From a virus, in the IMG/VR virus record IMGVR_UViG_3300037041_000405, positions 1 through 23,362 of that record: 23,362 nucleotides of DNA; one strand, 5' to 3'. A program made the translations under genes and the position numbers. The notes under the pieces were generated by a model. That model worked only from the letters and a program-made list of their open reading frames with translations. It was not told the origin of the DNA and did not search any database. This document shows positions 16,038 through 23,362 of this stretch, piece by piece; positions within the stretch are counted from its first letter, which is position 1, and every line of letters starts with the position of its first letter.

Positions 16038-19000
16038 CTAAGGCTTAATAAAACATTTGTTAATAAAATCGATTACATCCTGGTCAGTTACCGGTGTAAA
16101 TTTAAGTATAATTTCTTTAGGAGCCTCTGATATATCAAATCCTTTATTAATATATCCGAAATTTTCATATATCTGGGATGAAAGATAGTTAAATCCTTCT
16201 TTATTATAAATAGTATCTACAATAGATTTTACTTCTGTACTTACAGTAGGTTGAGTTGTTCCTTCTATTTTCTTAAGAGCATTTACTGTAGCCCTTACCT
16301 CTATTGCAATTTTATCAGGAGTATTAAGCTCTTTTCCTTTAGTCCAATAAACATCCTTATCATTATTATCTATATGGTCTTGCTCATGTAATATTAAAAA
16401 GGTATTAGCAATTTTATTTGACGTAATGATGTTTTTAATTTTATCTATCGTATAGTCTTGTTTAGCTAACTCATCTAAAACCAATTTTTTCTGTTGACTA
16501 GTGACACCGCCTTCTTCACCTTTAATATAGTCAAAAAACTCTTGAAGATTTGTTACAGGATTTATTGTAATTACTCCATCTTTATTTGTTGATGCAAATC
16601 TTTTAGATCCATCTGTATTTTTTAAATTTTTATTTATTTCATATTTAGGAACTACTAAAGTTTCTTTAACACTAGTAGATAATTGAGCTACAGGAGCTTG
16701 GGTAACAGATGGTATTACATTAGAAAATCCTTGAGCTATAGGAGTAAACAATGGTACAATACCTAGACCCATATAATCTTTTATAGCCTTTATTTTACTA
16801 TCTACCATGTTTTTAAAAGATTCTAGATCTTCTTTAGTATTTAACTTTATATATTGTTTATCGGACCATAATTCAAACAATACAGTTTTAGCTGAATATT
16901 TTGTATTGGGGAATAATTGATAATCTAACTGGTCGATAGGAATAGAAGGTCTAGTTTTATTATTAGCTGTTGTACCGCCGATAATCTGATATTTACTTAA
17001 TCTAGAACTTAATCTAGGATTGGTTAGGTCTTTACCTACCTTACTCAAATTACCTTTTACATAATTAAATTCTCCATACATATTATCTCCTACAGGGTTA
17101 TCAATAACAATAGCCTCGAATCTTTCTACCGGTTGTGGTCTTTCTTTATTAAACATTACCCTCAAACTATTCGAATCGGTAATTTCCCAATTCTTAGTTA
17201 TGTATCTGGTTAGATTAGATCTATAATTTAGATCTACAAATTTTTGTTTATAAATATTTAATACTGAGTTATTTAAAGTTTTATTTAAATCTTTAATAGG
17301 TTCTTCAAGTAATTTCATAACCTTAGAATCTCTAGCTACAGTAAATGTTAAATCTGTTTTTGTACTATAATTACCTTGTAAATAAGCCATTATACTAAAC
17401 TGAGAAAAGAATCTGCTTATATACTCATTTAAAGATTGATCATCTACTTTTTTAATAGCCGGGTTAGCTAAGTCTGATAGCTGATTAGTTATATTATCTT
17501 TTTCAACTGGTGTGTTAATTGTTGAAATAAAAGCCAGATTATTTATACCGGCATTTTCTTTCAAAACTAATTGTGTTAAAATAGGATAGTCTTCACTAGA
17601 TAAATCAGGTAAATTCTCAAATCTTTTAGCGTATGAATTTTGACCCTGGAACATATAATAATAGTTATATGTATTAAATAAAGCTCTTTGAACTAAGAAG
17701 TTCTCGTAAGCTACCATAGGATCTTTTTTATCTTTTAATAGTTCTTTGTATTCATAATCATTTTGATAAGACTCCGGAGTATTATAAATACTTCTAAGTA
17801 CTTCTCTTTCAATGACAAACTTTTCAAATTGATCATAGTTACTAAATACTGATTCAGATTCAACTCCAGCTAGTTTTATTGGAAGTTTAGTTAGTTCATT
17901 GTATTTATCTATATTTTTGCTAGTATATAGCTTATTAGTGTAAACAAAGTTTAGAATCTTTTTATCTATATAGATAACGCCGTCTTTTACAAAAGCTCCT
18001 AATTTTACTTTTCGAGTTTCCTTAATAGGAAACTTTTTTTCATTTTCTTCTTTTGTATATCCCTTATAGTAATTGGTTTCACCAGATCTATCATATTGAG
18101 TATTAACTGATTGAAGTATATTTTGAAATACAAAGGGTACTAACTTATCAATAAAATTTTCATAAAATTCATCAGGAGTAGTAAATCTAGTATTTTCAAT
18201 AATATATTTATAATTTGTACTATCCTGCCCTGAAATTAACATTATATCATCATTCATTAATGATGTAATATAATCTAACAATACAGGATTAGTTCTTAAT
18301 GATAACAAGGTCTTACCAAACATATTTAAAGCTAATTCTGTAGGATTATATTTAGTTTGAACTGTATCCTTAACAGCTTGATTCCACAAACCTCTTGGTA
18401 TAAACTTCTTATCTTCAATAGTTTCGATTTTAGATTTAAGTTTTAATACATCATAAAAGCTAACTTGACGTTTAGTATCAAAGTTTAATAAGTTTGTAAA
18501 CTTACTTATACCGTCCGACATATCCTCTATATGAAAGAAATGTATAAGTCTATCAATATCAGTTTGATTATATTCAGGAACATAACTTTTACCATCTCTT
18601 TTTATTTTGGCTCTTTCAGCTTCTATCCTTTGCTTTAATATAGCACTATCTGTAAAATTTTTATTGTTCTTATTATCATTTATTACTTCAGTATAAAGAG
18701 GGTCCATAAACTGAGCATTTCTCTGATCTCTAAACATAGAAGAATACTTATTTATAAGTTTTTCTCTAGCTCTATCTTTATTTTCCCAAAACTTTTTACT
18801 AGGAGCTTTACCATCATATAATCTTGCATTAGGTCCGGAAAACTTATTTTTATAATCTAAGTATTCTAATATAATAGGTTGATTAATAAAATAAACAGCT
18901 TCCTCAAGCGGTACACCGGCTTTAATTAAAAAAGTTAAAGCTGTTGCTGTATCTCTAGTAGCGTTGATATCATAAACCCAAGCATCTTTAGCAACGTCTA

Positions 19001-22000
19001 CCCAACCGTTTATAAATTGAGATAATACTTCAGGAATATCTAAATCTTCTGAATTTAGGCTAGATAATAATATAGCATCAAAAGGTTTAATTTCTCGTAT
19101 GATTTTCTTCTTTTTATCTTTCCCTACTTTAACTACTTCATTTACCCGTTTTTTATTAAATTGTGAAAATAATAAAGTATGTACATGTTCATTAAACTGG
19201 AGTTGGCCCCTACTATATTGTGTAATAGGTTGAACATACATCCCTATTTTATTAAACGCCGCATTAGCAGCATTTTGAATAGCTCCGATACCTAATCCTC
19301 CCATAGCCATACTATTAGCTATACGGACATCTTCATTAAAGTTATATTCAAATATGTTTGTCGGAGTAGCAGATTTAATTTCAGCTAAACCTTGTTTTTC
19401 ATCTGTAGCTAAGTATTTTATCAAGTATGTACCATTAGGTAATATTAAAGATGAAAAGTTATCAGGTCTTAAAATTATATCAATCATACTTTTCATTAAT
19501 TCATTCTGCGCACCTTCATTTCCTTTAGAAGCTAGTTCTTCTTCTAACTCTATTTTCTTATTAGTAAGCTCTTCAATACTTTTATTTCTAGTTTCTAAGG
19601 CTAATTTAAAACTTGGGATTCTAGAAGCTACTTCTTTTTCTTTTTGAGCATATTCTAATATTATTTCAAACTTTTGATTTTCTAGCTGGTCTTTTTCTTC
19701 TTCTATATTACTACTAGCTATCTTATCATTAAGTGCTTTTATTTTTGTTTTACGCTCATTATGAAGGGATTGTAATAGTTTTTGTTGAGTTGTATTCAAC
19801 CCATTCCAGAATATATTCTGAACTTCTTCAATACCATCGGTTAAGTCCTTTATTTCTGTTTTAAGCTGTGATAATTTTTTAGTAGATCTTTCAATAAATG
19901 GAGTAAGCTTTACTGAGTCTATAGTCTTTAATATACTAGGCATTAATACAGTAAGCTTATCAATATCAAAGTCTGATCCGGCTTTAGCTACAATACTACT
20001 TGGAGGAATAATCATATTACCAGCGTTTTCTGGTAAGAATTCATATACTTCCATTACTTCCATAGAGTTAGGTCCTTGTACAGGGATCCGTACACCGACC
20101 ATTGTGATAAGTTCTCTATTATCTTTTAACCATTCTTCATTTTTGATTAACTGGTTTAAAGCCTGAATACGAGTTAGTTGAGGATTTTCTTTTACTAATT
20201 GTTTTACAGATTTATGATCTAGCAATTTTTTAAAGTCTCCTTGTAAGGCTATTTTAACTTTCATAGCCCGTATCCGTATAGTCTTTCCTTTAGAATCTTT
20301 AACTTCTGTATAACTAGTCAAACCGTCGTTATCTCCATACTGTTCTAATTGTTCTTTAGTAGGATTAGTAAACTGTGATTTAATACCACCATAGTTTTCA
20401 AATCCGGTATTAGCCGCTAATATCAAAGCTTCTCCTTTAAGCTTAGCTTTAATAATATTACGATCTACAATACTATTTATAACCTTTTCAATGTTTTGTG
20501 CATTTGGTGATATAGATAAATCAGAACTAACCTCAAAATATTCTAATTCTGTAGCCGAATATTGTTTAAAATCCTTCTTAAGTCTATCAATAAGTTTTTG
20601 TACATTACCATCAATAGGTTGATAATTTTCATCTAAACCATATTTTTCTCTTAAGTTTAATGTAGATCTTTGTATTAATTGATCAATCTTTTCTAAATAA
20701 GCTTTACTTAGGTTATACTCAGTATAAGTAGTTTTCTTATCTTCAGATAAGTTTTCCCAAGCTTCAAGTCGTTTTGTTACTTGTTCCGGAGTTCTTCTAA
20801 CACCAAAAGAAACTGGCATAAAGGCTACTGGAGCTCCATCAGAATATAAACCGATTTCAGCTAATTTTTTTAACTGAGTTGAAAAAGTTACAGTATTTTT
20901 ATAATATTCATTAGTAGCTACTTGTTCTCCAAAATACGCAGAAAATATCTTATTGACAGTAAACTTAAAGTTAGGATCAGCAAATACTGATTTACGATCG
21001 GTAATATCTCCTTTATAAAACCCATCGGATGATTTTCCTACTGGAGCAAAGTTACCTATTTTAGAGCCAGATTTAACTGTAACATAGTCAATACCTTGCT
21101 CAATCATTCTATCATGAAGTAACCTAAGATTAGAATTATTACCTATAGTACTTGGAACTAAGGGTAATAACGAAAACTTATGAAATCCTATTAGACTATA
21201 TCCAGCATCGATATTAGCATAAGGTCCCCAATATTGCATCTTTTTTATAGGGAAGAACTCTAGGAAGTCTGAAATACTTGTAGATACCTCACCTGTTAGA
21301 ATCTTATTAAATAGGTCATCCTGTTCTTTAGTCCACTTCCCTCCTATACCTTCTGAAATACGTTTATAAGCTGGTAAAGTAATCCATCCTTGAGCATCAT
21401 CTTCAGTCATCTCTGTATAAGCGCTTAAAAGATTATCGGCTTCTTTTTCAGCTGCTTCTTGAGAAATCTTTTTGACAGTTTTTATTTTATTAACTATATA
21501 CTCTTTATATTGATCAAAGTAATATGATTTTAATTCAGCATCGGCTAATATAACTGAATTGAAAAAGTTTACATCAACTGCTGAATTAGTTATAGCCTTT
21601 TGAATATCAATACCTTTATAATTTTCTAAACCTGGTACTGTAGGATTAGAGAACATGTTACTATAAGCATTGATATATTTTTCATTAGTTTTTTGATTTT
21701 CTTGATATTTTTGATAGCCTATATCAGTTCTTGAAGCTAGTTTAGTAGAAGTACCTCCAGCATCACGTTTAGTAAAATCCATAGCACTTTTATATTGTGC
21801 CATATCTCCATAAAACAAATTGATAATTTCAAACTTATTTACAAAATCATTTATCCAAAATAGTCTAATAAGATCATTTATTTTAGTAGTATATTTAGAA
21901 TTATCGTTATCTAAAAATCTAGCTAAATTTGCATCTTTAGCTTGAAGTTCAGTACGAGTTATAAAATTATCCGTTTTATCCTGAAAATATTTAAAAATAT

Positions 22001-23362
22001 CTTCTTCTATATTATTTAGAAGTTCTGAATTATACGCGCTTAAATAATCAAATAAACTTCCAGCATCTTCTATATTTTCAATAACAAGTGTTTTAAGCTT
22101 GTTTTGGTTATTCTCACTGATCATATTTTTTAAATCAGTAAAGTCCTGACCTACTTCAGAATATCGTTTTTTACCCTGTACAATAAACTGATATAAAGGA
22201 CTAGTAGTAAGTTTTTCTTTTTCTACAATAGAACATTCAAGAACTCTATATAATTCTCTTTCAATCATTGTAAAGACATGTTTTGAAAGATTTTCTTTAA
22301 ATGCCTGATTATCAAATAATATATCAGAACTAGTAATAAATGTTTGAGGAGAAAAATAATGTTTATTAATTTTTCCGTTTACTAATACACCTTGTTCTGG
22401 ATATATAAAAAGATTAGTTTTTTTAGTTTCTGGTTGAGGACCCTTTAACTTACCATTTTGTATCCAAGTTTGTAAGTCGGAGAATAAAGCATCTAACGTA
22501 GTTACTGATAAAGTATCATATCCAAATTCTTCATTTCCTGATAATACTTGTAAACCATTATTATTATTAACCTTTATAAAATTAGTATTTCGAGTACCAT
22601 CTTGTTCAAATAATGAAGATAAAATAGCATTACCCTTTTTATTTTTATAGACTTGGTAATTAAAAAATCTTCCAACACCTCCTTTAAAACTATCGTAATC
22701 TGTGATATTTTTTATATCGGGTGAGTTAATTACATCTACCATAGTAGTGACACTAGATTTATCACTATTAATAAACATAACATTTCCAGTAGCTGTTTCT
22801 ATCATCATTGAAGGCAGCTCTTTACCATACTCAATTTCAATGTCTAGTATTTCTTTTTTTATAGTACCTTGATCTTTCCATATTTGTTCAAAAGTAAGTT
22901 TGCCATCTTTACTAAATTTGCCTCTCCAAAAAAAACCAAAGCTTTTTAATTTTGATAACTTTTCTCTTACTTGTTGATTATCAGATAGTTTAATACCTAT
23001 ATCATATAAAAATTGATATTTATCTTTATCAGCTTTGGTAAAATCATATTCTTGGCGAATTGCTTTTACATCAACAACTTTAGTTCCATTGTCTGTTTTT
23101 ATAAAATTTCCATCATTTTGTTTTTCAAAATCAATTTTTAATTTTTTGAGTAAAGTATCATTAGCAATAGTCTTATCAGTAGATGTATGTTGAAATCCAT
23201 TTTCTAAAATGGTATATTTACTTATTACATTTCTGATTTTATCTTTATCAAAACCTGTAAAAAATGCAGTCCATATAGATTGAACTTCAGAATTTAAAGA
23301 TTCATTATTACCTAATAAATTTAAAACCTGTTTTGAGGTATATTTAGTTAGAGTATTACTTT
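16038..23362 (-). CDS. Giant crAss-like virion RNA polymerase (partial), with C-terminal zincin motif
   Basis: The frame is open to the right edge, so at least 2,440 residues are present and the N terminus is missing; an ATG at 22808 is only an internal Met (numbering below counts from it). The double-psi barrel signature of multisubunit-type RNA polymerases is clear: VRIPVQGPNS (906-915, the counterpart of the R-P...H/S strand) leading to GSDFDID (944-950), where D946, D948 and D950 would bind catalytic Mg. Cellular enzymes have DFDGD here. Further crAss-like polymerase elements are FYGDMAQYK (332-340) and GGLGIG (1170-1175). A charged coiled coil (about 976-1103) is inserted after the active loop. 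Near the C terminus lies a zincin motif HEQDH (2141-2145) with a possible ligand E2170. Related phage enzymes are packaged and transcribe early genes after injection. Ends in TAG. Confidence 0.9.
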   Translation of the reverse strand, partial: SNTLTKYTSKQVLNLLGNNESLNSEVQSIWTAFFTGFDKDKIRNVISKYTILENGFQHTSTDKTIANDTLLKKLKIDFEKQNDGNFIKTDNGTKVVDVKAIRQEYDFTKADKDKYQFLYDIGIKLSDNQQVREKLSKLKSFGFFWRGKFSKDGKLTFEQIWKDQGTIKKEILDIEIEYGKELPSMMIETATGNVMFINSDKSSVTTMVDVINSPDIKNITDYDSFKGGVGRFFNYQVYKNKKGNAILSSLFEQDGTRNTNFIKVNNNNGLQVLSGNEEFGYDTLSVTTLDALFSDLQTWIQNGKLKGPQPETKKTNLFIYPEQGVLVNGKINKHYFSPQTFITSSDILFDNQAFKENLSKHVFTMIERELYRVLECSIVEKEKLTTSPLYQFIVQGKKRYSEVGQDFTDLKNMISENNQNKLKTLVIENIEDAGSLFDYLSAYNSELLNNIEEDIFKYFQDKTDNFITRTELQAKDANLARFLDNDNSKYTTKINDLIRLFWINDFVNKFEIINLFYGDMAQYKSAMDFTKRDAGGTSTKLASRTDIGYQKYQENQKTNEKYINAYSNMFSNPTVPGLENYKGIDIQKAITNSAVDVNFFNSVILADAELKSYYFDQYKEYIVNKIKTVKKISQEAAEKEADNLLSAYTEMTEDDAQGWITLPAYKRISEGIGGKWTKEQDDLFNKILTGEVSTSISDFLEFFPIKKMQYWGPYANIDAGYSLIGFHKFSLLPLVPSTIGNNSNLRLLHDRMIEQGIDYVTVKSGSKIGNFAPVGKSSDGFYKGDITDRKSVFADPNFKFTVNKIFSAYFGEQVATNEYYKNTVTFSTQLKKLAEIGLYSDGAPVAFMPVSFGVRRTPEQVTKRLEAWENLSEDKKTTYTEYNLSKAYLEKIDQLIQRSTLNLREKYGLDENYQPIDGNVQKLIDRLKKDFKQYSATELEYFEVSSDLSISPNAQNIEKVINSIVDRNIIKAKLKGEALILAANTGFENYGGIKSQFTNPTKEQLEQYGDNDGLTSYTEVKDSKGKTIRIRAMKVKIALQGDFKKLLDHKSVKQLVKENPQLTRIQALNQLIKNEEWLKDNRELITMVGVRIPVQGPNSMEVMEVYEFLPENAGNMIIPPSSIVAKAGSDFDIDKLTVLMPSILKTIDSVKLTPFIERSTKKLSQLKTEIKDLTDGIEEVQNIFWNGLNTTQQKLLQSLHNERKTKIKALNDKIASSNIEEEKDQLENQKFEIILEYAQKEKEVASRIPSFKLALETRNKSIEELTNKKIELEEELASKGNEGAQNELMKSMIDIILRPDNFSSLILPNGTYLIKYLATDEKQGLAEIKSATPTNIFEYNFNEDVRIANSMAMGGLGIGAIQNAANAAFNKIGMYVQPITQYSRGQLQFNEHVHTLLFSQFNKKRVNEVVKVGKDKKKKIIREIKPFDAILLSSLNSEDLDIPEVLSQFINGWVDVAKDAWVYDINATRDTATALTFLIKAGVPLEEAVYFINQPIILEYLDYKNKFSGPNARLYDGKAPSKKFWENKDRAREKLINKYSSMFRDQRNAQFMDPLYTEVINDNKNNKNFTDSAILKQRIEAERAKIKRDGKSYVPEYNQTDIDRLIHFFHIEDMSDGISKFTNLLNFDTKRQVSFYDVLKLKSKIETIEDKKFIPRGLWNQAVKDTVQTKYNPTELALNMFGKTLLSLRTNPVLLDYITSLMNDDIMLISGQDSTNYKYIIENTRFTTPDEFYENFIDKLVPFVFQNILQSVNTQYDRSGETNYYKGYTKEENEKKFPIKETRKVKLGAFVKDGVIYIDKKILNFVYTNKLYTSKNIDKYNELTKLPIKLAGVESESVFSNYDQFEKFVIEREVLRSIYNTPESYQNDYEYKELLKDKKDPMVAYENFLVQRALFNTYNYYYMFQGQNSYAKRFENLPDLSSEDYPILTQLVLKENAGINNLAFISTINTPVEKDNITNQLSDLANPAIKKVDDQSLNEYISRFFSQFSIMAYLQGNYSTKTDLTFTVARDSKVMKLLEEPIKDLNKTLNNSVLNIYKQKFVDLNYRSNLTRYITKNWEITDSNSLRVMFNKERPQPVERFEAIVIDNPVGDNMYGEFNYVKGNLSKVGKDLTNPRLSSRLSKYQIIGGTTANNKTRPSIPIDQLDYQLFPNTKYSAKTVLFELWSDKQYIKLNTKEDLESFKNMVDSKIKAIKDYMGLGIVPLFTPIAQGFSNVIPSVTQAPVAQLSTSVKETLVVPKYEINKNLKNTDGSKRFASTNKDGVITINPVTNLQEFFDYIKGEEGGVTSQQKKLVLDELAKQDYTIDKIKNIITSNKIANTFLILHEQDHIDNNDKDVYWTKGKELNTPDKIAIEVRATVNALKKIEGTTQPTVSTEVKSIVDTIYNKEGFNYLSSQIYENFGYINKGFDISEAPKEIILKFTPVTDQDVIDFINKCFIKP

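Noticed and set aside
1679-16040. Reassigned TAG codon, known in some crAss-like phages
   Set aside because: TAG ends the nuclease gene and the polymerase gene, TGA ends two others, and the two giant frames have no internal TAG. Read-through past the TAGs gives only short, unconvincing extensions.
1-23362. tRNA genes, CRISPR arrays, retroelements or attachment sites
   Set aside because: Almost all sequence is coding; the few gaps hold no cloverleaf, repeat-spacer pattern, reverse transcriptase or integrase signature.

Overview
The window looks like part of a crAss-like bacteriophage genome (tailed dsDNA phage of Bacteroidota). The evidence is the combination of a very large RNA polymerase-like protein with the metal-binding signature DFDID, a second giant late-type protein on the same strand, a compact B-family DNA polymerase with intact proofreading motifs, a PD-(D/E)XK nuclease and a deoxynucleoside monophosphate kinase. 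The DNA is strongly AT-rich. Most starts lack a Shine-Dalgarno sequence, which fits a Bacteroidota host. Stops of all three kinds are used (TAA, TGA and TAG) and the giant frames contain no internal TAG, so the standard bacterial code applies. No primase, helicase, capsid or integrase gene is visible here. There is no gene-free stretch above 300 bases.

Layout. Positions 1-7550 (+ strand) are a tightly packed replication and nucleotide-metabolism operon. It holds the tail of an unknown gene, a PD-(D/E)XK nuclease, two small unknown genes, a family B DNA polymerase, a DUF932-like protein, a widespread phage protein of unknown role, a GIY-YIG homing endonuclease and a dNMP kinase. Gaps are 2-16 bases or ATGA overlaps, so translation is probably coupled. 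A strong bidirectional hairpin terminator at 7591-7619 separates this operon from a convergent minus-strand unit. That unit consists of only two giant genes: one at least 2,440 residues long, running off the right edge, and one of 2,804 residues. They are 5 bases apart and are probably cotranscribed, with the RNA polymerase-like gene first.

How the parts fit. The plus-strand genes would act after infection begins, in DNA synthesis, recombination or end processing, and dNTP supply. The minus-strand proteins match the type that crAss-like phages pack into the virion and deliver with the DNA, where the polymerase transcribes early genes. Together they carry three HExxH zincin-type metalloprotease motifs, suggesting proteolysis as part of virion maturation or entry.

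Most notable points. (1) The homing endonuclease has split off the 5' end of the dNMP kinase gene. A 13-codon remnant with its own P-loop lies upstream, and a differently coded replacement P-loop overlaps the end of the endonuclease gene downstream. (2) The DNA polymerase and the next gene both carry a QLxLF sliding-clamp motif near their C termini. (3) The polymerase motif C reads NTD instead of DTD. (4) Three zincin motifs sit in two adjacent giant proteins. (5) Short perfect or near-perfect hairpins recur in the first ~80 bases of several operon genes.
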